Of a stretch of DNA of 64,000 bases, positions 9,082 to 17,016 are shown in pieces. The notes under the pieces are model-generated. The model saw only the letters and a list, made by a program, of their open reading frames with translations. It was not told the DNA's origin and made no database searches. The stretch is from NCBI GenBank assembly GCA_964654695.1, contig CAZZKJ010000002.1, forward strand, positions 1 to 64,000, given 5' to 3'. Each line of letters opens with the position of its first letter. Positions within the stretch are counted from its first letter, which is position 1. This DNA comes from CAZZKJ01 sp964654695. GTDB taxonomy: Bacteria > Krumholzibacteriota > Krumholzibacteriia > WVZY01. The position numbers and the translations under genes are program-made.

Positions 9082-9219
9082 ATGGAGATGGCGGAACAGC
9101 GCGCGGATTATTCTCCCATTTGGCGTACTTATCCTGCAAAGATGGGAACCAATGCTCAATCGCCCATCAACACTCAGCAGACGCCCACCCAAACTCAAAT
9201 CAGAGATTCGCTGTCATGA
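9082..9219 (+). CDS. Possible 45-residue small protein
   Basis: ATG at 9082 preceded by AGGAA with 8-base spacing, TGA at 9217-9219. The product is hydrophilic and rich in Gln and Thr towards its end (NAQSPINTQQTPTQTQ). It lies in the gap between two minus-strand genes and runs antisense over the last 25 bases of the asparaginase gene. No family recognised; only the start context and uninterrupted frame support it. Confidence 0.3.
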   Translation: MEMAEQRADYSPIWRTYPAKMGTNAQSPINTQQTPTQTQIRDSLS

Positions 9220-10175
9220 AGGACGTTTGATCCATTCTCGTACAGAGCGTATTGAAAGCCTTTATGCAGAGACAGAGCGCCGGTTTCACCGGCCTTATTT
9301 ACCGCCACATAGGCCACTTGAAAATCGGGCCGGCCTCTGTTGGCCTGGATAATTCTTTTCAGAGCTTCCTCTATCGCCTCCCGGGGTGAAGCACCTCGGC
9401 GCATAGTCTCGACGACCAGAAAGCTACCCGAACTTTTTATAACGGCTTCCCCGCGTCCCGTCGCAGCCGCACCCCCGACCTCGTTATCCACGTACATTCC
9501 CGCACCGATGATGGGTGAATCCCCTACCCTGCCGTGGATCTTCCACTTGAGGCCGCTGGTCGTGCATGCGCCCGCCAGGTCCCCTTGCGAGTCCTGGGTG
9601 ATCATGCCGATCGTATCGTGATTATCCTCGTTTACTGGCAGGAACCAGTCGTCTTTATCGCTCAAAGCCGCCTTCCACTTCAGGTATGCGCGCCGCGCCC
9701 TGTCCGTCAACAGGCTCTCTTCCTTGAATCCATGAAGCCTGGCAAATGCCAGGGCGCCTGCCCCCGCCAGCATGACGTGGTCGGTTTCTTCCATTACCTT
9801 ACGCGCCACGCTTATCGGATGCTTGATGTTTTCTAAAAACGCAACTGAGCCTGCATTGCCGCGTGAATTCATGATGCAGGCATCCAGAGTTACATGACCG
9901 TTTTCGTCCGGATAACCACCGTAACCGACACCGGTAACCTCCGGATCTCCCTCGGAGACACGCACGCCCTGTTCCGCTGCATCGACAGCGCTTCCGCCGC
10001 CGTTTATTACTTTTTGGGCGGCTTCATTGGCGGCGAAACCATGTTTCCATGTGGAAATTACCCTGTTTTTCCCGGTTTTTCGGGCCGCAAAAACGGGGGT
10101 CTTATCCAATGTTGCGGCCAAACCCGCGCCAAACAGTGCGGATAATGACAGGAAAGACCTGCGATCGATAGTCAT
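9195..10175 (-). CDS. Isoaspartyl peptidase / N4-glycosylasparaginase family hydrolase, Tat-exported
   Basis: N-terminal-nucleophile hydrolase that self-cleaves before a Thr and then hydrolyses asparagine- or glycosylasparagine-type amide bonds. The nucleophile is Thr188 in NHDTIGMITQD. The substrate-binding segments GRVGDSPIIGAGMYVDN and GGAAATGRGE are intact and match the glycosylasparaginase branch. The N-terminus DRRSFLSLSALFGAGLA is a twin-arginine signal, so the enzyme acts folded in the periplasm. The ATG at 10175 has AGGAGGTG-like pairing (GGAGGTGAAGGC) upstream. A terminator lies just upstream, so it is transcribed separately from the M16 pair. 326 residues is normal for the family. 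Confidence 0.88.
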   Translation of the reverse strand: MTIDRRSFLSLSALFGAGLAATLDKTPVFAARKTGKNRVISTWKHGFAANEAAQKVINGGGSAVDAAEQGVRVSEGDPEVTGVGYGGYPDENGHVTLDACIMNSRGNAGSVAFLENIKHPISVARKVMEETDHVMLAGAGALAFARLHGFKEESLLTDRARRAYLKWKAALSDKDDWFLPVNEDNHDTIGMITQDSQGDLAGACTTSGLKWKIHGRVGDSPIIGAGMYVDNEVGGAAATGRGEAVIKSSGSFLVVETMRRGASPREAIEEALKRIIQANRGRPDFQVAYVAVNKAGETGALSLHKGFQYALYENGSNVLHDSESLI

Positions 10176-10193
10176 TATGCCTTCACCTCCATG

Positions 10194-10222
10194 AAAAAAG
10201 CCGCACCAAGCGGCCTTTTTTC
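10194..10222 (-). terminator. Rho-independent terminator after the M16 gene pair
   Basis: GCCGC and GCGGC arms around a 5-base loop, flanked by A6 and T6, so it can work on both strands. On the minus strand it follows the M16 operon (stop at 10339) and ends about 19 bases before the asparaginase start. Confidence 0.7.
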
Positions 10223-10338
10223 ATTAAATTACTATTACGAACCAAATATTTACTGAACCACGCCCGGACAAATCCAACAATTAATACCTCCCCGGAACCA
10301 AGAATGCAGTTTGCCCGTGCCTCTGAGTTGCAGCCGCC

Positions 10339-12429
10339 CTACTTGGCGATTTTCTTCAGTTCGAAAGTCAATCCCTGCGCAGGCATCTCCTGCTTGATCA
10401 TTATATGAGGAAGATCCTTTGTCAGATATAAAAAAGATTCTCCCTCAGGTTGTTTTACACTTACCTTATATACCGCGAAATCACCAGCGGTAACGGAGAT
10501 TTTTTCTTCACCGGCAACCACGGCCTGGACGTTGCTCAAGCCCCCGGTGGATGTGTGAAATACCGGGAACTTATAAGTTTTATCGACCTCCAGCGGCAGC
10601 ACGGAAAGCGCGTACTCCAATTCGCCGCTAAAAATAGCTCCTTCCACCATGGCTTTATCGACACTCTTGGCCTCTTTAGCCTGCATGGTCTTGATATTTC
10701 CGGTTACCCTGCTGCCTTCGCAGGTCAGGCTGGCATTCATAGTGTTGGGGCCGGCCGCCATGCGGCTCTCTACCTTTATGGGCGTAAAATCGACGGCTTT
10801 GAATGAGAGCGTCTCGTTCATCGAGATCATTCCGGCAATCGAGCTGGAAACTTCGAATGCCTTTTCGCCGCTGATCTCGGTCCTCTTCAGATTCACTTGA
10901 AGATCGCCCAGGGCCATTTGAGGAACTGCGAGGCTGTACGTACACTGCATGTCCTTTAGAACTGATGTATCGTAATCGTAATCAGCCGGCTCAACTTTCA
11001 GCTCCGCAATTGACAGGGGGCTGCCTTCCAGATCGAAAAGCTTTACCGGGAAGATATCTTTTACCTTGTCATATATAACCGAGGCATCGCCTACAAGAAC
11101 TATATTCATTTTCTCGGGATGCAGGTATTTTTTCATTGCCGAAGCGACTTCCTCAACACCGATCTTTTCGACATGATCCCTGTATTCTTCCAGATACTTC
11201 TTGCCGCGGCCGAGAAGCTTCACTCGGACCACCTGCGAAGCTATCTGGCTCGGTGTTTCGATGGTGGTCGGGAAATTGCCGATCAAGTATGATTTGGCAT
11301 TATCCAGTTCTTCCTTGCTCACCGGCTCATTTACTATTCGCTTCAGTTCGGTCATCAATTCGACCAGAGCGCTGTCGGTAACCTCCGTCCTGACCTCAGT
11401 GCTGGCCCTGAAATAACCCAGATCTTTACCCGCCGTGAACCTGCTGTAAGCTCCATAGGTCCAGCCTTTATCCTCCCGCAGGTTCATGAACAACCTCGCA
11501 TCGGCCCCGCCGCCAAGAACCCGGTTGGCGGTCACGACCGCCGGCCAGTCCGGATTCACCGGCATCAAGCCGGTATGTCCGGCAAGAATGTTGGTCTGAA
11601 CAGCCCCGGCTTTGTGATACATATAGATCTTGTTGGTCTCTACCTGGGGAGAGGCCGTGTACTCCACAACGGAAGGTTCGCCCTGCGCCCAGGAGCCGAA
11701 ATACTTCTTTAGATCCTTTCTGACCCGCTTCCATTTTACGTCTCCTACAACCGCTACCAGGGCATTATTGGCCACATAATTCTTCTTATAAAAGGCCTCT
11801 ATGTCCTCTCTGGTTACCGCCTCAACGGATTCGACCGACGGATGCTTGGCGTAGGGATGGTCGCCGTAAATAATTTCGCTGAAATGCCTGCCGGCCACCG
11901 CGCTCGGCTGCGACAGCTCCAGTTCAAGAGCGGTCTTGGTGCGCTTCCTCAGTTCCTGCAGCTCGTCCTCGGGAAAAACCGGATTAAAAATAATATCCTG
12001 CAGGTACTCATAAGCGGTGCCGATGTAGTCGCTTAAAATCGATACTGAAATGGTAGTAAAATCATCGCTTGATGACAGGTTGACCGATCCGCCTGCGGAT
12101 TCGATCCACTTAGCCAGTTCGTTTGAATTCTTGTCTTTGGTTCCCTTGTTGAGGAGATTTGCGGTGAAATCGGCCAGCGATTCCTTGCCGTCGGGATCGA
12201 GCACGGACCCGGACTTGAGAACAACCGCGATTGTAACCACAGGCTGTTCGTGATGTTCGACAACTACTACATCGACGTTATTATCGGTTTTGAATTCTTT
12301 GAATGACGGGAAGGAAAGCTTCTTTATCTTCGCCGGCTCCGGAGGATTTTCTTTTGCCTGAAGAGAGAACCCGGCAAGCAAGACAGCCCCCGCCAGCAAA
12401 AACCCGATCATTACAGCATGTTTTTTCAT
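10339..12429 (-). CDS. M16-family peptidase-like subunit lacking the zinc motif, with C-terminal beta domain
   Basis: Signal peptide (residues 1-25) then two M16 lobes. Where active M16 proteases have HxxEH this protein has SLADFTANLL (about residue 84), so it cannot bind zinc in the usual way. The R/Y pair of the second lobe is recognisable (GGGADARLFMNLREDKGWTYG). This is the non-catalytic partner of two-subunit M16B enzymes, with the active partner encoded just upstream at 12492. Residues about 500-696 are an extra beta-rich domain (LPLEVDKTYKFPVFHTS, TAGDFAVYKVSV) resembling DUF3108-type domains; that match is tentative. ATG at 12429 has GGAGGAAC upstream. Periplasmic. Confidence 0.87.
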   Translation of the reverse strand: MKKHAVMIGFLLAGAVLLAGFSLQAKENPPEPAKIKKLSFPSFKEFKTDNNVDVVVVEHHEQPVVTIAVVLKSGSVLDPDGKESLADFTANLLNKGTKDKNSNELAKWIESAGGSVNLSSSDDFTTISVSILSDYIGTAYEYLQDIIFNPVFPEDELQELRKRTKTALELELSQPSAVAGRHFSEIIYGDHPYAKHPSVESVEAVTREDIEAFYKKNYVANNALVAVVGDVKWKRVRKDLKKYFGSWAQGEPSVVEYTASPQVETNKIYMYHKAGAVQTNILAGHTGLMPVNPDWPAVVTANRVLGGGADARLFMNLREDKGWTYGAYSRFTAGKDLGYFRASTEVRTEVTDSALVELMTELKRIVNEPVSKEELDNAKSYLIGNFPTTIETPSQIASQVVRVKLLGRGKKYLEEYRDHVEKIGVEEVASAMKKYLHPEKMNIVLVGDASVIYDKVKDIFPVKLFDLEGSPLSIAELKVEPADYDYDTSVLKDMQCTYSLAVPQMALGDLQVNLKRTEISGEKAFEVSSSIAGMISMNETLSFKAVDFTPIKVESRMAAGPNTMNASLTCEGSRVTGNIKTMQAKEAKSVDKAMVEGAIFSGELEYALSVLPLEVDKTYKFPVFHTSTGGLSNVQAVVAGEEKISVTAGDFAVYKVSVKQPEGESFLYLTKDLPHIMIKQEMPAQGLTFELKKIAK

Positions 12430-12491
12430 ATTATGAGTTCCTCCTTGAACAATATTATCCCTGCCAAAACGGGAATTTAATGTATCAATGT

Positions 12492-13820
12492 CTACTTATT
12501 ACCGGCCGGATTTGCGATTACAACAGTTCTGCTCTCCTGCCGGAAGTATTTCTTTGCGACCGTCATTATGTCTTCCTTGGTCACTTTCATGTATCTATCG
12601 ATGTCCCCGTTTATATCAGCAAGGTCATCGTGGAACCAGGCGTAATGCTGGAGTGCTTCCGCCTTGTTGAGAACGGTTTCCCGCCCCTTTATAAAATCCG
12701 ATTTGAACTGAATCTTCGCTTTATCAAGTTCTTTATCGGTAATCCCCTCTTTGAGGAGTATATCGATTTCGTCATAAATCAAATCTTCGCAGGTCTTGAT
12801 TTCCACATTCACGTTCGAAGCAGCAATAAACCGGAAAAGCCCCGGGCCCTTGCGGCTGTCGGTTCCACCCCATACCACGAACGCGGCCTCTTCATCCTTT
12901 ACAAGCCTCTTGTGCATACGGCTCGATTCGCCCTCGGTGAGAATCCTGCTGAGAATACTGAGAGCGGGTGTGTCGGGGTGCTGGTGGGGCGGCACAAGAT
13001 AAGTAATGAAAATCGCGGGAACATTGGCATTCTTATCATCGATGACTTTGCGCCGTTCCGCATCATGGGGAGGCTCGTTACCGGTAACGGGCGGAGCGGC
13101 TGCGCTGCGGGGAATATCGCCGAAATAATGCTTCGCCATTTTAAACGCATCTTTGGTTTTTACATCTCCGGTAATAACCAGCACGGCATTATTGGGAGCG
13201 TAGTACATGTTAAAGAATTTCTGAACGTCCCCAACCTCCGCATTATCGAGATCGACCATCTTGCCTATGACCGTGTGGCTGTAAGGAACGTAATCGAACG
13301 ACAACGTATCCGAAGTCAGAAAAGCCGCACCGTAGGGCTGGTTGTCGACCCTGAGCCGGCGCTCCTCTTTTACCGTCTTGCGCTGATTTTCGAAATTTTC
13401 GGAAGAAATATTCAGGGATCTCATTCTATCGGCTTCGAGCCACAGGGCAAGATTCATCCTGTTTGCGGGAAGAACTTCAAAATAATTCGTCCGGTCTTCG
13501 GTAGTCGAACCGTTGCAGTTGCCGCCGGCCCGAGCCACGAATTGGAAATGTTCGGCTTTTTCCACGTTTTCAGAGCCCTGGAACATCATGTGCTCGAACA
13601 AGTGCGCAAAGCCGCTTCTTCCCTGTTCTTCATTGCGGCTTCCAACATGATACCAGACATCGACTGCAACAATAGGCACCGAATGATCTTCGGATATGAT
13701 CACACGCAGTCCGTTATCCAGAACATCTTCAGTGTAATCTATATGGCCCGCAGGTTTCCCGGCCGCGGCCGCTGAAAACAGCATGGCGGTGATCAGAAAC
13801 ATTAAACCTATTATTCTCAT
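12492..13820 (-). CDS. Catalytic M16-family zinc peptidase
   Basis: Periplasmic metalloprotease subunit. Signal peptide at residues 1-20; the inverted zinc motif HLFEH is at residues 73-77, with the downstream metal-ligand Glu in the LALWLEADRM segment. Two M16 lobes follow; at 442 residues it is the normal length for the active subunit. The start ATG at 13820 has GGGAGG six bases before it. The inactive partner gene begins 62 bases downstream, a standard heterodimer arrangement. M16 pairs degrade unfolded or small peptides; the specific substrate is unknown. Confidence 0.92.
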   Translation of the reverse strand: MRIIGLMFLITAMLFSAAAAGKPAGHIDYTEDVLDNGLRVIISEDHSVPIVAVDVWYHVGSRNEEQGRSGFAHLFEHMMFQGSENVEKAEHFQFVARAGGNCNGSTTEDRTNYFEVLPANRMNLALWLEADRMRSLNISSENFENQRKTVKEERRLRVDNQPYGAAFLTSDTLSFDYVPYSHTVIGKMVDLDNAEVGDVQKFFNMYYAPNNAVLVITGDVKTKDAFKMAKHYFGDIPRSAAAPPVTGNEPPHDAERRKVIDDKNANVPAIFITYLVPPHQHPDTPALSILSRILTEGESSRMHKRLVKDEEAAFVVWGGTDSRKGPGLFRFIAASNVNVEIKTCEDLIYDEIDILLKEGITDKELDKAKIQFKSDFIKGRETVLNKAEALQHYAWFHDDLADINGDIDRYMKVTKEDIMTVAKKYFRQESRTVVIANPAGNK

Positions 13821-14119
13821 GGGACCTCCCTTTTCGGAATATTATGAATTCGATCAGCAAGATTATCAATTGCACGGTGAGCGGGGTTGTCAACAGGAGA
13901 TTCACCGCGTGCAAATGTGGTGGAATATTTGTACCATCTATCCGACACGTATGTCAAGGCAATTAAGCCTTATACATTAATTCCGGCCATATTGAAATAT
14001 CTTGCCAATTCGCTCTGCTTCAATTAACATGGCACCCTCGCAGTCCTTCGGCCCTCAGCCGGCGCCCCGGAGATAATCATTCAACAGTTACGGCCCGGAA
14101 CAACCCGGGGGAACAGCTC
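13821..14119. other. Divergent intergenic region, 299 bases
   Basis: Separates the M16 operon from the flavin dehydrogenase operon and must hold both promoters. I could not pick a convincing sigma-70 pair. A TGGCAC near 14030 resembles a -24 element but has no GC at the required -12 spacing. Confidence 0.4.
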
Positions 14120-15523
14120 ATGAGTTCAAAAAGAAACAGCAACAATCCTTCGCCAGGCAGCGTCCAATTCTTTTTCAACGGCCGCAGACTTTCGGGCCGC
14201 GCAGGGGAACCCGTCGCCAAGGCTCTTTTTAATAATGGAATACGCACCCTGTCGTTAAGCATAAAATACCGGCGGCCCAGAGGCATAAGCTGCTTGCGCG
14301 GGCGGTGCGGCATGTGCCATGTCGAGATTGACGGCGTTCCGGGAGTACCCTCATGCACGACTCCGCTGCGGGAGGGAATGCGCATAATAAGAGAAGACTT
14401 CAAGCCTTTTTATGGACCGGCGGCGGCAGCTGCGGCGCGCCTGATTCCGCTTCCGGCCGGTTTTTATTACAGAACTCTTACACGGCCGCGATTCATAAAC
14501 AAATTATTTCTCCGTTTTCTCCGAAGCATGGCCGGAGTGGGAAGAATGCAATACGGAACCGACCCTACTCGCACTTCTTTCGCCCCGGCGGTTAAAGCTC
14601 ATCTGAAGGATTCGTATGGAATAATCATCGTCGGAGCCGGCATCTCCGGTATGGCCGCTGCGAATGCCGCCTCCCTAGAAGGAACTGATGTGCTGGTCGT
14701 GGATGAGTATCCTCAGCCGGGCGGACATTCTTTCGGTCATCAGAACGATGAGCGGCTGGCGCGGCAGCGCGATCAATTGGCTTCGAAGCTTGCGAACGAT
14801 ACTTCCATTACATTTTCCCCGGAAACAACCGCATGCGGTTTCTATCCTCCCGGCACCCTTCTCGTGAAGACGGGGGGATATATCAAAAGGGTCTCATCCC
14901 GCGCGTTCATCTTCGCCGGGGGTTGCAGTGACTGCGTCCCCCTGTTCGAAAACAACGACATGCCCGGAATTTTCGGCGCCAGGGCTTTGAGGGTCCTTCT
15001 CGAACGGCATGATCTCATCCCGGGCAAGCACGCCGTTCTATATGGAGAAGGCGAGGAACTCGAAAATCTCGCCGATCTCCTCGATTACAGAGGAATAAAA
15101 ACCACTTTGTCGGCATCGCCGTCCGAAGGCGAATGGAAAGCAAGAGAAAGCGCCGGCTCGGTTATGCGGCCGGCCCGGCTGACCGCCGCACGAGGCGGCT
15201 CCTGGGTGAAATACGCTGTTATGACATCACCAAGCGAACGGCCGAGCCATGTCGAACAAGCCTGCGATTTGATATGCACAGCTTTCCGGGGGCAGCCCAG
15301 TTATGAGCTGCCCTACCAGGCTGGATTTTCTTTTGAACTCGGCGGCGGCGCAGTGGAGGAGAACCGTGTAATGATCCCCACATCAACCGAGAGGGAAAAC
15401 GACCGGGGCGTGGCATTTCATTTAACAGGAGAACTGGGTGGTGTTTTGAAGTGGGAGAGCAAGATCGCTCACGGCACCACCGCGGGGAAAAAAGCCGCAG
15501 CATGGGCGGCTTCAAGAATGTAA
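14120..15523 (+). CDS. Alpha subunit of HcnABC / proline-dehydrogenase-type flavoenzyme (2Fe-2S plus FAD domains)
   Basis: Residues 10-95 form a plant-type ferredoxin domain (Fer2_4) with the ligand pattern CLRGRCGMCHVEIDG plus a later Cys in VPSCTTPL. Residues about 165-467 are a pyridine-nucleotide-disulfide-type FAD domain (IIIVGAGISGMAAANAA; VLVVDEYPQPGGHSFG). The same fusion occurs in sarcosine oxidase alpha, hydrogen cyanide synthase HcnA/B and the dye-linked L-proline or D-hydroxyproline dehydrogenases. It is followed by the BFD-like gene (9-base gap) and the DAO-type gene, giving a complete alpha/gamma/beta set. It probably passes electrons from the beta subunit to a quinone or other acceptor. 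The C-terminal aminomethyltransferase domain of SoxA is absent. Confidence 0.82.
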   Translation: MSSKRNSNNPSPGSVQFFFNGRRLSGRAGEPVAKALFNNGIRTLSLSIKYRRPRGISCLRGRCGMCHVEIDGVPGVPSCTTPLREGMRIIREDFKPFYGPAAAAAARLIPLPAGFYYRTLTRPRFINKLFLRFLRSMAGVGRMQYGTDPTRTSFAPAVKAHLKDSYGIIIVGAGISGMAAANAASLEGTDVLVVDEYPQPGGHSFGHQNDERLARQRDQLASKLANDTSITFSPETTACGFYPPGTLLVKTGGYIKRVSSRAFIFAGGCSDCVPLFENNDMPGIFGARALRVLLERHDLIPGKHAVLYGEGEELENLADLLDYRGIKTTLSASPSEGEWKARESAGSVMRPARLTAARGGSWVKYAVMTSPSERPSHVEQACDLICTAFRGQPSYELPYQAGFSFELGGGAVEENRVMIPTSTERENDRGVAFHLTGELGGVLKWESKIAHGTTAGKKAAAWAASRM

Positions 15524-15532
15524 AGAATCTCT

Positions 15533-15838
15533 ATGGGAAAAATCATCATTTGCCACTGCGAAGATGTAACGGTGGAAGAACTCCGCTCTGCAATAGCACA
15601 GGGCTATCGAGATATCGAGACCATCAAGAGATACACGGGAATAGCCACAGGGAAATGCCAGGGCAAATGCTGTCTCACACAGCTCATACGGCTTCTTGCG
15701 ATGGAGAAAGAACGAGAGCGCCCCACCTTGACCACCATCAGACAGCCGGTTCTTCCTTTGAGGATAGACGAGATTATTGAAACATCCTCGCCCCCAAAAA
15801 GCGGGGACCGTGAGAACGAAGCGAATGAAAACAGCTGA
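15533..15838 (+). CDS. BFD-like [2Fe-2S] subunit of the flavin dehydrogenase
   Basis: 101 residues. The BFD-type ligand set is visible: CHC at residues 7-9 and KCQGKCC near residue 42, separated by the helical segment VEELRSAIAQGYRDIETIK. In related enzymes this module is either the C-terminus of HcnB-like chains or a separate small subunit. It relays electrons between flavins. Its gene overlaps the beta-subunit gene by 14 bases, implying translational coupling. The last 25 residues are poorly structured. Confidence 0.82.
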   Translation: MGKIIICHCEDVTVEELRSAIAQGYRDIETIKRYTGIATGKCQGKCCLTQLIRLLAMEKERERPTLTTIRQPVLPLRIDEIIETSSPPKSGDRENEANENS

Positions 15839-16964
15839 TGTAATCATAATAGGCGGCGGCGTCAACGGGCTCGCAGGCGCTTATAACCTGTCCAAGATGG
15901 GTGCAGGAAGAATTATCGTCTTGGACTGCGGCTATATCGGATGCGGGGCCAGCGGCCGCTGCGGAGCGGGGATTCGGCAACAGTGGGGTTTGGATGAGAA
16001 CATCATCCTGGCCAGGGAAAGCGTCAAGATTTACGAACAGCTATCCGGCGAACTTGGATTCAATATTTTTTTCCGACAAGGCGGGTATCTCATGCTCATT
16101 TCCGACGACAGGGAATACGAAATCATATCCGGCACCATTCCCCGCCATAACGAGTTGGATGTGCCCACGGTCATGCTGTCTCCGCGGGAGATTGGCAGGC
16201 TGGTCAAAGGAATCAACCTGGCCGGTGTAATCGCGGGGGCTTTCTGTCCCAGTGATGGGACCGCTTATCCCTATGCAGTTCTATGGGGATATGCAGAAGC
16301 GCTGCGCAGAAGGAACGTGGAGATCATCACGCACACTCGCGTCACCGGCATAAAGAAGGAAAAACACGGGTTCAATATCGAAGCGGGAGGCAATATTTAT
16401 GAGGCACCAGTAATTCTAAACACCGCCGGCGCTTTCTCGCGCGAAGTGGCGGCCATGCTTGGCATAGCCATTCCCACGAAGCCCATCAGGCACGAGATAG
16501 CAGTCACCGAGCCACTCAAGCCTTTTCTGGAGCCCATGATAATATCCATAAGAAAAGGCTTCTATTTTTCTCAGAGCATGAGGGGCGAAATCGTGGGAGG
16601 TATCGGCGATGCCGATGAGGAATCCTCCTGCGGCATCGGTTCTTCGTGCGAATTCCTATTCAACTATTCTGCGGCCCTTCGCAAAATCTTTCCACCCCTG
16701 GGCAAAGCAAGAATTATCAGGCAGTGGGCCGGCCTTTATGATGTTTCTCCGGACGCGCGCCCGATTCTGGGCGGGGTTGAAGAAGTCGCCGGATACTATC
16801 ATGCCTGCGGTTTCAGCGGCCATGGGTTCATGCTCGCCCCCATTGTATCAAAGCTTATGAGCGAATTGATAACCACCGGGGAAACATCCCTCCCGATTGA
16901 CACGCTTGGCCTGGACAGGTTCTCCGGAAAAGATATCACAAGAGATCCGTACGTAGTCGGTTAG
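15825..16964 (+). CDS. Beta subunit: DAO-family FAD-dependent amine/imino-acid dehydrogenase
   Basis: Catalytic flavoprotein of the D-amino acid oxidase fold. The dinucleotide motif VIIIGGGVNGLAGAYNLS is at the N-terminus, followed by GASGRCGAGIRQQWG, the conserved sarcosine oxidase beta / HcnC segment, and the C-terminal GYYHACGFSGHGFMLAP that closes the FAD site. The ATG at 15825 starts the Rossmann strand; an upstream in-frame ATG would add 16 unlikely residues. Likely substrates are proline, hydroxyproline, sarcosine or an opine, but sequence alone does not decide. A cyanide product is not implied. Confidence 0.85.
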   Translation: MKTADVIIIGGGVNGLAGAYNLSKMGAGRIIVLDCGYIGCGASGRCGAGIRQQWGLDENIILARESVKIYEQLSGELGFNIFFRQGGYLMLISDDREYEIISGTIPRHNELDVPTVMLSPREIGRLVKGINLAGVIAGAFCPSDGTAYPYAVLWGYAEALRRRNVEIITHTRVTGIKKEKHGFNIEAGGNIYEAPVILNTAGAFSREVAAMLGIAIPTKPIRHEIAVTEPLKPFLEPMIISIRKGFYFSQSMRGEIVGGIGDADEESSCGIGSSCEFLFNYSAALRKIFPPLGKARIIRQWAGLYDVSPDARPILGGVEEVAGYYHACGFSGHGFMLAPIVSKLMSELITTGETSLPIDTLGLDRFSGKDITRDPYVVG

Positions 16965-17016
16965 GGGATTATGCTGGAGCTCATCATCAATCAGGGGAAC
17001 TGCTGATATAATCAAA

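Noticed and set aside
12303..13775. A 490-codon open frame on the plus strand
   Set aside because: It is antisense to the clear M16 zinc peptidase and its translation has no recognisable domain; long shadow frames are common opposite GC-rich genes.
14030..14050. TGGCAC resembling a second sigma-54 promoter before the flavoenzyme operon
   Set aside because: The bases at the -12 position are GT rather than GC at the required ten-base distance.
14120..16964. Operon as a hydrogen cyanide synthase
   Set aside because: The architecture is shared by several amine and imino-acid dehydrogenases; nothing seen points to glycine oxidation to cyanide.
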